37,592 bases of DNA, taken from Gemmatimonadota bacterium. GTDB lineage: Bacteria; Gemmatimonadota; Gemmatimonadetes; Gemmatimonadales; GWC2-71-9. Under the pieces are notes generated by a model. That model saw only the letters and a list, made by a program, of their open reading frames with translations, was not told the DNA's origin and did not search any database. Position numbers and translations under genes: made by a program. The stretch spans positions 1 through 37,592 of the forward strand of contig JAGGAG010000004.1 in the NCBI GenBank assembly GCA_017889745.1, read 5' to 3'. Each line of letters starts with the position of its first letter. Within the stretch, counting starts at the first letter, position 1. This document shows positions 1-7,438 of this stretch, piece by piece.

Positions 1-390
1 GTTCACCTGCTGGGCTACCTGCACGGCATCGAGCTCGCGACCGCATATGCGTCGTCGGACGTGTTCGCGTTTCCGTCCAGCACCGAGACGTTCGGCAACG
101 TGCTGCTCGAGGCCATGGCTTCGGGTACGGCACCCGTTTGTGTGGATGCAGGAGGACCAAGTGACTACGCCGAACACGGCCGCAACGCGCTCGTGGCCCC
201 GCCCAACAACGTGGAGGCGTTTGCCCGGCAGCTGGGCCAGGCCATCGCCGAGCCGGCGCTGCGCCGGCAGATCGCGGAGGGCGCGCGGCAGACGGCACTC
301 GGGCGGCGGTGGGATGCAATCTACGACCAGCTTCTCGACGATTACACCGAGACCATCGCCGACCGGAGGCAAGCCCGCGCCGCGGCCTGA
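1..390 (+). CDS. GT4-family glycosyltransferase, C-terminal part (partial)
   Basis: The reading frame is open from the first base, so the gene begins outside the window. The visible 129 residues are the nucleotide-sugar-binding half of a GT-B glycosyltransferase of family GT4. The diagnostic stretch is FPSSTETFGNVLLEAMASG (residues about 25-43), which contains the E-x7-E motif that holds the donor sugar nucleotide, followed by the usual VCVDAGGPSDYAEHGRNALV segment and a C-terminal helix. The enzyme should transfer a sugar from a nucleotide donor on the cytoplasmic side, probably for glycolipid or polysaccharide assembly. The acceptor cannot be told from this part. It ends just before a strong terminator, so it closes its transcription unit. 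Confidence 0.9.
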   Translation, partial: VHLLGYLHGIELATAYASSDVFAFPSSTETFGNVLLEAMASGTAPVCVDAGGPSDYAEHGRNALVAPPNNVEAFARQLGQAIAEPALRRQIAEGARQTALGRRWDAIYDQLLDDYTETIADRRQARAAA

Positions 391-414
391 TCGTAAGTCT
401 ATTCCAGTCAATCG

Positions 415-448
415 GATAGCCCCCGCCCTGTCGCGGGGGCTATCTTTT
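415..448 (+). terminator. Rho-independent terminator after the glycosyltransferase
   Basis: A perfect 12-bp stem (415-426 with 433-444, GATAGCCCCCGC pairing GCGGGGGCTATC) closes a 6-nt loop and is followed directly by TTTT (445-448). It lies 25 bases after the glycosyltransferase stop. The next start codon, of ctaA, is only 7 bases beyond the T run, so ctaA must have its own promoter inside or just after this hairpin. Confidence 0.9.
441..446 (+). promoter_or_regulatory. Candidate leaderless -10 element for ctaA
   Basis: TATCTT lies 8 nt before the ctaA ATG and overlaps the 3' arm and T run of the preceding terminator. No Shine-Dalgarno sequence and no clear -35 box are present. By analogy with leaderless genes in Deinococcus-Thermus and Actinobacteria, transcription could start at or next to the ATG. 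This is inference from spacing alone. Confidence 0.35.
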
Positions 449-454
449 CCTGCT

Positions 455-1420
455 ATGCTCAGGGCCCGCTTTGCCCCCTTTGCCTGGGGGGTGGTGATCG
501 TCAGCTTCCTTGTGATCGTCTGGGGCGCCTACGTGCGCGCCAGCGGTTCGGGCGCCGGCTGTGGCAGCCATTGGCCCCTTTGCAACGGCACGGTGCTGCC
601 GCGCAACCCCGCCCTAGAGACTATCGTGGAGTTCCTGCACCGGGCGACGAGCGGTGTCGCGCTGCTGCTGGTGATTGGTCTGGCCGTCCTGGCGCGACGG
701 ACCTACCCGGCGGGTCATGTCGTGCGCCGCGCGGCCTGGGCGAGCCTTTTCTTCATGGTGACGGAAGCGCTAGTGGGCGCGGGACTGGTACTCCTCGAAC
801 TCGTGGCTCACAACGATTCCATTGCCCGCGCCGTGTATCTCGGAGTGCATCTCGTCAACACGTTTCTGCTGCTTGCGGCCCTGACCCTGACCGCCTGGTG
901 GGGATCCGGCCGCCCGGCACCCGTGCGGCCTGTCGACTGGCGCCGCCTCGCGCCGCTTCTCCTGATCTTGGGCGGTCTCCTGCTGGTGGGAGTCACCGGG
1001 GCCGTCACCGCGCTTGGGGACACGCTCTTTCCGGCCGGTTCCCTGGCCGAGGGGATGCGGCAGGATACGTCACCCACTGCGCACATTCTCCTGCGCCTGC
1101 GGGTGCTGCACCCGATCCTCGCGATCACGGTCGGCACCGTGCTGCTGGTGCTCTCCGTGCGCGGAACCCTGCGGGAGACGTCTCCCGCCACGTCCCTCGT
1201 GGGCCGCTTCGCGGCAGGCCTGGTGCTGACCCAGGTAGCGGCAGGCGTCCTCAACCTTCTCCTGCTGGCGCCCATCTGGATGCAGCTCGTGCATCTCTTC
1301 CTCGCCGATCTCGTATGGCTCAGCGCGGTGCTGCTCACGGCCTGTGCCGCCGCCGAGACCGTGCAGACGGCATCGCGCAGCCAGTCACCCGCACTCGATA
1401 CCGCCATTGCGCATCGGTAG
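455..1420 (+). CDS. ctaA: Heme A synthase (CtaA/COX15 family)
   Basis: This 321-residue integral membrane protein should oxidise the C8 methyl group of heme O to a formyl group, giving heme A for aa3-type cytochrome oxidase. About eight hydrophobic segments are visible. The four axial heme-ligand histidines of the family are present: H62 (EFLHR), H132 (GVHLVN), H219 (RVLHP) and H280 (QLVHL). The cysteine pair of the first extracellular loop is C36 and C43 in GCGSHWPLCNG. The glutamate before the first histidine (E59) is also kept. The ATG at 455 is chosen because the protein starts one helix before GAYVRASGSG, as in the family; the frame is open further upstream but that part reads through the terminator. 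No Shine-Dalgarno is seen. Confidence 0.93.
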   Translation: MLRARFAPFAWGVVIVSFLVIVWGAYVRASGSGAGCGSHWPLCNGTVLPRNPALETIVEFLHRATSGVALLLVIGLAVLARRTYPAGHVVRRAAWASLFFMVTEALVGAGLVLLELVAHNDSIARAVYLGVHLVNTFLLLAALTLTAWWGSGRPAPVRPVDWRRLAPLLLILGGLLLVGVTGAVTALGDTLFPAGSLAEGMRQDTSPTAHILLRLRVLHPILAITVGTVLLVLSVRGTLRETSPATSLVGRFAAGLVLTQVAAGVLNLLLLAPIWMQLVHLFLADLVWLSAVLLTACAAAETVQTASRSQSPALDTAIAHR

Positions 1421-1435
1421 GCTCCTGACACCCTG

Positions 1436-2305
1436 ATGGCCCGTCCGCGCCCCAAGCCAACGTTCGAGGGACAGCTTCCGCCACCAGAGCGGAATCCGCT
1501 CGCCCTGTCCGTCAGCGCGCTGCTGCACGCGGTCGCGATCCTGGTCGTCATGCTGCTGTCGAAGCAGCTCTCCGAGCAGGAGGCGGCGGCGAAGCCGAAG
1601 GCGGACTCGGCGGCAACGCGCGAGGTCGCGATGGTCTACGTGCCGCCGCCGAAGCCGACGCCACCCCCGCCCAGGCCGGTGGAGCCGGTGCCGGCGCCGC
1701 CCCTGGAGCCACCGCGACCCAAGACGATCAACAAGCAGCCCGAGCCCGAGCCCAATGCGCCACCCGAGGCGCCAAGGACACAGGGCACGGCCGAGCCGGA
1801 CCAGCCGCGTACCCGTGATCCGGTGGGCGACCCGATGGCATCGACGCCGGACAACACGCCGCCGGCCACGGTGAACAAGGAGGACGCGCTGAACGCCTCG
1901 ATGGAAGTGGAGGCCAGGCGGATCTTCGGGAAGAAGAGGGGCGGCGTGGCACCCGACGCCGGCCCCGTGGCCACGCGGCCGTTCGAGAACGCGGCCATCC
2001 CGAACAGCAAGTGCCCGGAAATCCCGAAGGACTCGACCGGGGCGCCGCCGGAGGGAGTGGTGAAGGGGCGGGTAGTACAGCAGGAGACGGGGCGCCCACT
2101 CTCGAACGCCCATCTCCAGATGGTGGGCCAGACCTACCACACCTTCGCCAACGAGAACGGCGAATTCGAGTTGCACTTCGACCTGACCCTGATGGCCGAC
2201 TGCCGGGTGCAGTACGTGACGATCGTGGCGCCCGGCTACCGCTCGCAGATGCTGCCCATCGTGATGGGCGGCGGGATCTCGACGGTGCCGCTCAGGCGGC
2301 GCTAG
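1436..2305 (+). CDS. TonB-like protein with carboxypeptidase-regulatory-like C-terminal domain
   Basis: This 289-residue protein has a short cytoplasmic N-terminus, one membrane helix (about residues 24-42, ALSVSALLHAVAILVVMLL), and a long Pro/Glu/Lys-rich periplasmic stretch (about 60-130, for example KPTPPPPRPVEP) like the TonB/TolA linker. The C-terminal 90 residues (GVVKGRVVQQETGRPLSNAHLQM and on) look like a carboxypeptidase-regulatory beta-sandwich instead of the usual TonB C-terminal fold. Such domains are common in the N-termini of TonB-dependent receptors, so a role linking inner-membrane energy to the outer membrane is possible but unproven. It follows ctaA by 15 bases and is probably co-transcribed. 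The N-terminal architecture is clear; the function is not. Confidence 0.75.
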   Translation: MARPRPKPTFEGQLPPPERNPLALSVSALLHAVAILVVMLLSKQLSEQEAAAKPKADSAATREVAMVYVPPPKPTPPPPRPVEPVPAPPLEPPRPKTINKQPEPEPNAPPEAPRTQGTAEPDQPRTRDPVGDPMASTPDNTPPATVNKEDALNASMEVEARRIFGKKRGGVAPDAGPVATRPFENAAIPNSKCPEIPKDSTGAPPEGVVKGRVVQQETGRPLSNAHLQMVGQTYHTFANENGEFELHFDLTLMADCRVQYVTIVAPGYRSQMLPIVMGGGISTVPLRRR

Positions 2306-2490
2306 TTGCTGCCGGATGGCATCGATCGAGATCCAGGTCCGCGTCATCGCCCAGCAGCGCGCCGCCGGTCTCGAGAAGACGGTTGTACGCCACCCCTTAG
2401 TCCATCCGGTTGATCGTCCCGTTCACGTGGAAGCCGTCGCGCTGCTTCCCCGGGCGGTCATGAGCCGCAGCTGGATCACGAGGCCTCGTA
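2306..2490. other. Gap between convergent genes, no gene assigned
   Basis: This stretch separates the TonB-like gene from the minus-strand small membrane protein gene. Short open frames exist on both strands but none has a convincing ribosome site or recognisable product. On the minus strand one frame ends in DGFHVNGTINRMD then stop (about 2397-2435), which reads like a protein tail but has no plausible start. I see no strong hairpin. Confidence 0.4.
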
Positions 2491-2862
2491 TCAGAACGGC
2501 TTGTAGACAGCCATGACGATGGCTATGCCGCCGAGCACCGGCAGGGACCAGAAGACCGCCCGGGCCAGGGCGGGCCGACGATAGGGAATTGCCACCAGAG
2601 CCGCGAGCCCGACCCAGCACGCAAGCTTGACGAGGACCCAGCCCTGCAGGACTCCATGCGCCTGCAGGCGTGCCAGTGCGCCGAAGCCGGCAAGCAGGAT
2701 GACGAACGTGGCCACCCCGTGGGTGATCGCGATGAGCCTGCGGACGGACGATGTGGATTTCGTTGCCCCATTGGCCACGGTAAGCGCCAGGCCGCCGAGC
2801 GCGGAGAAGGCCAGCAACACACCAAGAATGTGCAGGACCTTGTACGTTTCTAGCGGGATCAT
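2491..2862 (-). CDS. Small four-helix membrane protein, uncharacterised
   Basis: This 123-residue protein is almost entirely hydrophobic, with four predicted membrane helices (about residues 8-30, 43-63, 72-92 and 100-120) and a histidine in helix 1 (KVLHILG) and another in helix 2 (AITHGVA). The size and topology recall SirB2-like proteins, but the sequence match is too weak to name it. The ATG at 2862 is preceded by a G-rich ribosome site (CAGGGGCAGAC before the start). The gene is divergent from the DASS transporter, with a 27-bp gap. The two histidines could bind heme, which is speculation. Confidence 0.75.
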   Translation of the reverse strand: MIPLETYKVLHILGVLLAFSALGGLALTVANGATKSTSSVRRLIAITHGVATFVILLAGFGALARLQAHGVLQGWVLVKLACWVGLAALVAIPYRRPALARAVFWSLPVLGGIAIVMAVYKPF

Positions 2863-2889
2863 GTCTGCCCCTGAGGAGAAGTCGACTAC

Positions 2890-4344
2890 GTGACGAGCCG
2901 ACAAGGTAGGGCCATCGCGGCAGTCGCGGGACCCCTTGCCTATCTGACATGCGTCCAGGCGGGCCCTGCGGCCCTGGGCCCGGACCAGCGGGAGGTACTG
3001 GGCGTCGGCGCGTGGATGCTCGTCTGGTGGCTCATGGAACCGGTTCCACTCGCCGTCACGTCGCTCCTCCCCGTAATCGTCCTTCCGCTCTTTGGCGTGG
3101 TAACGCTGCGGGACGTAACCGCCCCGTACGCCAACGAGATGATCTTCCTGTTCCTCGCCGGGTTTCTGCTGGCCGCGGCGCTCGAGTTCTGGGGCGCCCA
3201 CCTGCGCCTCGCCCTGCGCATCGTCGCGGCCGCCGGGCGGAATGGGCGCCGGATCGTGCTCGCGCTGATGGTGGCGACAGCGGTCCTGTCCATGTGGATC
3301 TCCAACACCGCCACGGCGGCCATGATGTATCCCATCGCGATGGCGCTGGGGCAGCTGTTCGGCGAGGGCGCGCCGGCCGATCGCATCCGCACGTCGCTCT
3401 TCCTCGGCCTGGCCTACGCCGCGTCGATCGGAGGCATGGGCACGCTCATCGGCACGCCACCCAACCTGATCTTCGCGGCCGCGGCGAAGGAACTGCTGGG
3501 GCAGCCGATCGACTTCGCGCGCTACCTGCTCATCGGCGTGCCCTGTGTGATCCTGCTGGTGCCGATCTGCTGGGCGCTGCTCTGCTACGTGATCTACCCG
3601 AGCGAGGCGGTGCTGGGCGAGGCGGCGGAGCATGCGGTGGCCGAACGCCGGACGCGGCTGGGCAAGTTCAAGGGTGGTGAGCGCGCCACCATCGTGGTCT
3701 TCGGCCTCACGGCCCTCGCCTGGATCTTCCGCGAGCCAAAGCAGCTCGGCATCCTGTCGATTCCGGGACTCACGTCGCTTGCACCCGGGCTCAGCGATGC
3801 CGCCATCGGCCTCGCGGGCGCGCTCGCCCTCTTCCTCATTCCGGCCCGGGACGTGACCGGTGAGCGGCGCCGCCTGCTCAGCTGGCACGAGGCGAAGGGC
3901 ATCCCGTGGGAGGTGCTGCTGCTCTTCGGCGGCGGCTTGTCCCTCGCCGCGGCCACGGAAGTGACCGGGCTCACCCAGTGGTTCGGCGAGCTGGTGACCG
4001 GGCTGCAGGGGGCATCGCCCTTCATCGTGCTCCTCGCGGTGGCCGCCGGCACGGTGCTGCTGAGCGAACTCGCGTCGAACACCGCCGTCGCGGCGATGGC
4101 GATGCCGATCGCGGCGGGGCTGGCCTCGGGCGCCGACCTCCCGGCCATCAGGGTCATGGCGGTCGTCGCTCTCGCGGCGTCGGCAGGCTACGCCCTGCCG
4201 ATCGCGACGCCGCCCAACGCGATCGCCTATGGTTCCGGCCGCGTCACCGCCCGGCAGATGCTGCGCGCGGGCCTGGTCATGGACGTTGTGGCCGTGCTGG
4301 TGATCGTGGGCGTGGTACTGCTCCTCGGACCGGTCGCGGGGTGA
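2890..4344 (+). CDS. DASS (SLC13) family sodium/anion symporter
   Basis: This 484-residue membrane protein of 11 or more hydrophobic segments belongs to the divalent anion:Na+ symporter family, which imports dicarboxylates such as succinate, malate or tartrate, or sulfate. The two inverted-repeat signature motifs Ser-Asn-Thr are present at residues 138-140 (SNTATAAMMYPIA) and 396-398 (SNTAVAAMAMPIA). In VcINDY these form the substrate and sodium sites. A third family stretch, GTLIGTPPNLIF, and the C-terminal ATPPNAIAYGSG are also present. Start is GTG. The next gene overlaps its stop by 4 bases, so transporter and hydrolase are translated together. Substrate cannot be decided from sequence. 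Confidence 0.92.
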   Translation: MTSRQGRAIAAVAGPLAYLTCVQAGPAALGPDQREVLGVGAWMLVWWLMEPVPLAVTSLLPVIVLPLFGVVTLRDVTAPYANEMIFLFLAGFLLAAALEFWGAHLRLALRIVAAAGRNGRRIVLALMVATAVLSMWISNTATAAMMYPIAMALGQLFGEGAPADRIRTSLFLGLAYAASIGGMGTLIGTPPNLIFAAAAKELLGQPIDFARYLLIGVPCVILLVPICWALLCYVIYPSEAVLGEAAEHAVAERRTRLGKFKGGERATIVVFGLTALAWIFREPKQLGILSIPGLTSLAPGLSDAAIGLAGALALFLIPARDVTGERRRLLSWHEAKGIPWEVLLLFGGGLSLAAATEVTGLTQWFGELVTGLQGASPFIVLLAVAAGTVLLSELASNTAVAAMAMPIAAGLASGADLPAIRVMAVVALAASAGYALPIATPPNAIAYGSGRVTARQMLRAGLVMDVVAVLVIVGVVLLLGPVAG

Positions 4345-5228
4345 GCGAGCGAACTACCGACGAGTCTCCCAGGGCGAATCCGTTGAGCCGAGTCGATGCG
4401 CGGATCGTCCGGCTTCGGCTTGGCTTCCAGGTCCTCGGGCCGCTGTTCCCCGGCCGCGCCGCGCGCCTGGCCGAGCGACTCTTTACCCGCCCGCCGCAGC
4501 ATCCACTGCGCCCGCGCGAAGAAGCTTTCCTCGAAACGGGCGAGGCCTTCACCGTCCGTCATGAGGGCCAGGACCTCGCGTGCTGGAGCTGGGGACGTGG
4601 TCCGGTGGTGCTGCTGATGCACGGATGGGGCAGCCGCGCCGGTCGTTTCCGGCTCTTCGTGCCCCCGTTGCAGCAGCAGGGGTTCCGGGTGGTGGCGTTC
4701 GATGGGCCGGGACATGGCCGCAGCGGCGGCACCAGTGCTTCCCTGCCCCAGTTCGCCGCGGCACTCGTTGCGGTGTCAGCCGCGGTCGGGCCGGTCAGCG
4801 CCTTCATCGGACACTCGCTCGGCGGCGCGGCTGTCCTGTTCGCGATGGGCCGCCTGGTGCCGCCGGTTCCCGCCGTGCTGATCGCGGCACCCTCCGACCC
4901 GGTCGTGTTCTGGCGCCGCTTCCTGCGTCACCTCGCCATACCTTCCGCCGTGGGGAATCGCCTGCAGGAGAACCTCCGGCAGCGGTTCGGCATTACCTGG
5001 AGCGACCTCAACCTGATCCCAGTCGCGGCCGCGCTCCCCACGCCACTGCTGGTGATTCATGATGAGGGCGACGAGGACGTGCCGCTCGAGGACGGGCGCG
5101 ACATCGCCGCGGCGGCACCGCGCGGCACCTTCGTGCTCACTACCGGGCTCGGGCATCGCGCGATCGTGCGGGACAGTGAGGTGGTGCGGCGGGCAGTGGA
5201 GTTCATCGCGGAGCATGCGCGGCGGTGA
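4341..5228 (+). CDS. Alpha/beta-hydrolase
   Basis: This 295-residue protein has the full alpha/beta-hydrolase layout: oxyanion strand VLLMHGWGSRAGRF (about residues 90-103), FDGPGHGRSGG, nucleophile elbow G-H-S159-L-G-G, acidic residue D244 in DEGDEDVP, and catalytic H272 in GLGHR. It is probably a soluble esterase or lipase-like enzyme; the substrate is unknown. The GTG start overlaps the stop of the transporter gene by four bases (GTGA), and its own stop overlaps the next GTG in the same way, so three genes are coupled. The frame is open further upstream within the transporter gene, but that part is antisignal sequence of the other frame. Confidence 0.9.
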   Translation: MSERTTDESPRANPLSRVDARIVRLRLGFQVLGPLFPGRAARLAERLFTRPPQHPLRPREEAFLETGEAFTVRHEGQDLACWSWGRGPVVLLMHGWGSRAGRFRLFVPPLQQQGFRVVAFDGPGHGRSGGTSASLPQFAAALVAVSAAVGPVSAFIGHSLGGAAVLFAMGRLVPPVPAVLIAAPSDPVVFWRRFLRHLAIPSAVGNRLQENLRQRFGITWSDLNLIPVAAALPTPLLVIHDEGDEDVPLEDGRDIAAAAPRGTFVLTTGLGHRAIVRDSEVVRRAVEFIAEHARR

Positions 5229-5491
5229 TCGTGATGGACCGCGTGAATGCGCTCGCCCCAGGCTGGTCGCACGTGCTTTCTACCACCAACGACCTGGCCG
5301 AGCTCGACGCATTCCGCATTCGCGTGGGCGCACCGCGCCAGGCGTTTCACCTCAGGGGTCGGCGCCCGCACCTCGACCTCAAGAACGGGCCGCGGGAGCT
5401 GGCGCTGCAGCAGGCGGACGTGCGGGTGTTTGAGAGGACCGCGGAGCTGCTGCGATTCCTGAACGGTCAGGGAAGTATTCGTAGACGGTAA
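5225..5491 (+). CDS. DUF4031-like small protein
   Basis: This 88-residue protein resembles DUF4031 proteins: a short start strand, then WSHVLSTTNDLAELDAFRI, a GAPRQAFH segment, HLDLKNGPRELAL, and a strand with ADVRVFE. In that family the H-L-ad-s-EL-hafA and H-Y-D-l patterns are conserved; here they appear as SHVLSTTNDLAELDAF and PHLDL. The function of the family is unknown. The GTG start overlaps the hydrolase stop by four bases. The stop codon TAA at 5489-5491 lies inside the first unit of a heptanucleotide repeat, so the last Arg-stop of the gene is made by the repeat. Confidence 0.75.
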   Translation: MIVMDRVNALAPGWSHVLSTTNDLAELDAFRIRVGAPRQAFHLRGRRPHLDLKNGPRELALQQADVRVFERTAELLRFLNGQGSIRRR

Positions 5492-5506
5492 ACGGTAAAC
5501 GGTGAA
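5486..5506. repeat. Heptanucleotide tandem repeat, locus A
   Basis: Three period-7 units in a row: CGGTAAA (5486-5492), CGGTAAA (5493-5499), CGGTGAA (5500-5506). The first unit contains the TAA stop of the DUF4031-like gene. The same units recur at 18935-19008. Confidence 0.85.
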
Positions 5507-5544
5507 TGGGGGCAGCGGTACGCGATGAGGGGGGAGCGCGTGTG

Positions 5545-6006
5545 ATGATTCGCTCGACGATCGGCAAGGTAGCCGGGCCGCTCGTGGCCGCGTTCGTGGC
5601 CGGTGTCGCACGCGTCACCAACGGGCACCGACGGCGGCCGCTGACCGCGCGCGAGCTCCGCGACCTGGACGGCATGCTGCCGGGGCTCGACCTATCCCAA
5701 GTGCTCGTGGCGGAGGGATCGCGGCTGCCCCTGCTCCCGGGGTTCGTGGCCATCACGCTGGGGCGCACGATCTACGTCCGTGGGCACCTCGCGCGGCGAC
5801 CGGCCTCGCTGCTGGCGCATGAGCTCGCGCACGTCCGGCAATTCAGCGAGCGGGGATGGATGGGCATGACGGGCGCTTACGCGGCCCTGTGGCTCGAACA
5901 CGGATACGCGCAGCACCCGCTCGAGATCGAGGCCCGTGCGGTCGAACTGGCGTTCCTGAGGGGGAGGCGAGCCGCGCCCGGCGCGACCGAGGTCAGGACG
6001 GGCTGA
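5545..6006 (+). CDS. HELAH-motif protein (DUF4157-like putative metallopeptidase)
   Basis: This 153-residue protein has an HExxH zinc-binding motif, H92-E-L-A-H96, in LLAHELAHVRQFSERG. It is followed by YAALWLEHGYAQHPLEIEARAVE, where an acidic residue could be the third ligand. The layout matches the DUF4157/eCIS-core type of small metallopeptidase-like domain, often found as a stand-alone membrane-associated protein. A hydrophobic N-terminal segment (residues about 5-20, TIGKVAGPLVAAFVAGVA) could be a signal or anchor. The ATG at 5545 is chosen for the ribosome site GGGGGAG about 9 bases upstream. Its 3' end overlaps the yceI-like gene on the other strand by 14 bases. Confidence 0.8.
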   Translation: MIRSTIGKVAGPLVAAFVAGVARVTNGHRRRPLTARELRDLDGMLPGLDLSQVLVAEGSRLPLLPGFVAITLGRTIYVRGHLARRPASLLAHELAHVRQFSERGWMGMTGAYAALWLEHGYAQHPLEIEARAVELAFLRGRRAAPGATEVRTG

Positions 6007-6568
6007 AGCCGAAAGTGACGGCCACGTGCACCGTGATGTGCTCGTTCATCTTGAGGATCCCGAGCAACTTGCTGAGCCCGCCGATCTTGTAGTCCTTGAG
6101 ATTGAGGGGGAAGCTCGAGTCCACCGTAACGCCCTGGGCACGGCGCACCACGACCGCCGGCAGCTCGACTGCCTGCGTCACGCCGTGGATGATGAAGTCC
6201 CCTCCCAGCACCGCATCGACCGAATCGCCCCGCTCCGCGTGCACCTGCACCGTCTTCAACTCGAAGCGAATCGCAGGATACTTGTCCGACTCCATCGACT
6301 TGTTGAGGTCACGGTCGCGCTTGTCGTTCCCGGTGACCAGCGTGTTGACCGGCGCCTCTACGAATCCGCGCACATCGGCGAGCGTTGGCCCGCCCGTCAT
6401 CGACCCGCTGACGGTGTGCGTGGTGCCGGTAAAGTCGCCGGCCGTCGCCTTGCCGTCGAAGCTGAGCGTGCCCTCGGTCACCGTGCCGTTCGGGACGGCC
6501 TGCTGCGCCGCCAGGGGGAACGCGGCGCGCAGGAGCGCGGCCAGGCCCAGCGCGGCGAGTCGCATCAT
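5993..6568 (-). CDS. YceI-family periplasmic protein
   Basis: This 191-residue protein has a signal peptide (MMRLAALGLAALLRAAFPLAAQQ) followed by a lipocalin-like YceI domain. Family features are FDGKATAGDFTGTTHTVSGSMTGG near the front, NDKRDRDLNKSMESDKYPAIRFE (the typical R-D-x-H-l-rs-xxFld-xxxyP region), and GDFIIHGVTQAVELP. YceI proteins bind amphiphiles or isoprenoid-quinone-like lipids; the ligand here is unknown. The ATG at 6568 overlaps the stop of the upstream barrel gene (ATGA), so it is translated together with it. Confidence 0.92.
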   Translation of the reverse strand: MMRLAALGLAALLRAAFPLAAQQAVPNGTVTEGTLSFDGKATAGDFTGTTHTVSGSMTGGPTLADVRGFVEAPVNTLVTGNDKRDRDLNKSMESDKYPAIRFELKTVQVHAERGDSVDAVLGGDFIIHGVTQAVELPAVVVRRAQGVTVDSSFPLNLKDYKIGGLSKLLGILKMNEHITVHVAVTFGFSPS

Positions 6569-7419
6569 GAACCCAGCTTCCCGACGGCAAATCGGCCTGT
6601 CAGGCTGACGCTGCTGCCGTAGGTAACCAGCGAGAAGAACTGCCCCGTCACCGACCAGCGGCGTGCCAGGTCCCACGTCAGCCCGCCGAAGATCGCGGCG
6701 GCATTCAGGTTCGACTCCACCTTGCTGTCATCGACGATACCCAGGGCGTTGGTGTAGTTGACCTGGAAGCGCGGCATGAGTCGGGTGTAGCCACCGCCCA
6801 CGTACGGGCGCAACGTTCCCCGGCTGAACGAGGCGCCAAGCGTCAGGTCGGCTCCATAGACCGCCGGCATGAAGGAATCGTCGGATGGGGTGCCCTGGTA
6901 GCAGTAGTTCGCCGGGTCCTGCACATCCGCCTCATCACAGGTGAACGACCCATGCACGCTGCCGAACGCGGCATTGAGGCTGAAGTTCGCAACGAGAACT
7001 CCACCCAGCGGTGAGGACGACCAGTCGGCGCCCAAGCCGAGGATATTCGCCTGGATCCCCGATACCGGGATGGGCGGAACCCAGCCAGCCTCGGCGGCAA
7101 AGCCACTGCCAAGACCGACACGAATCCTGGGCTGCGCCGCCACGACGAGCGCGTTGGTGTTGGCAAGTGTCTGCCCCGAAAAGCAGGTGACCGGCGTGTT
7201 TTCGTAATCGCTTACCTCCGGCACCGTGAGCACACCGAGCCCGAGCTCGACGCGGCCCGCGGGCATTCGTGCGGGGCCGCGCGTCGGGGTGAAGGCAATG
7301 GCAACCGACTTGGTGCCCATTGTCTGCGCCTCGGGCGAACCCGCCGGTGCGACGCAGGGAGTCTGCGCCGTGAGCGGCGCCGCACCGAGCACCGCGAGCA
7401 GCGCCACGAGGTGTTTCAT
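6565..7419 (-). CDS. Outer-membrane beta-barrel protein
   Basis: This 284-residue protein has a Sec signal peptide ending in LTAQ (residues 1-19). The rest alternates polar and apolar residues with Gly and aromatic ends, as in beta-barrel strands (for example LRPYVGGGYTRLMPRFQV, and the C-terminal SVTGQFFSLVTYGSSVSLTGRFAVG). Four cysteines lie in the mature part. I do not recognise a specific family. It sits between the cupredoxin lipoprotein and the YceI gene on the same strand, 19 bases after the former and overlapping the latter by four bases, so these three are one operon. Confidence 0.8.
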   Translation of the reverse strand: MKHLVALLAVLGAAPLTAQTPCVAPAGSPEAQTMGTKSVAIAFTPTRGPARMPAGRVELGLGVLTVPEVSDYENTPVTCFSGQTLANTNALVVAAQPRIRVGLGSGFAAEAGWVPPIPVSGIQANILGLGADWSSSPLGGVLVANFSLNAAFGSVHGSFTCDEADVQDPANYCYQGTPSDDSFMPAVYGADLTLGASFSRGTLRPYVGGGYTRLMPRFQVNYTNALGIVDDSKVESNLNAAAIFGGLTWDLARRWSVTGQFFSLVTYGSSVSLTGRFAVGKLGS

Positions 7420-7438
7420 TGGTGTGGTCGCGTGCGCG

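Noticed and set aside
47..454. Upstream extension of the ctaA frame.
   Set aside because: It runs through the glycosyltransferase gene and the terminator in another frame, and CtaA homologues start near 455.
2316..2516. Small plus-strand frame of 66 codons after the TonB-like gene.
   Set aside because: No ribosome site, no recognisable sequence, and it overlaps the end of the minus-strand membrane protein gene.
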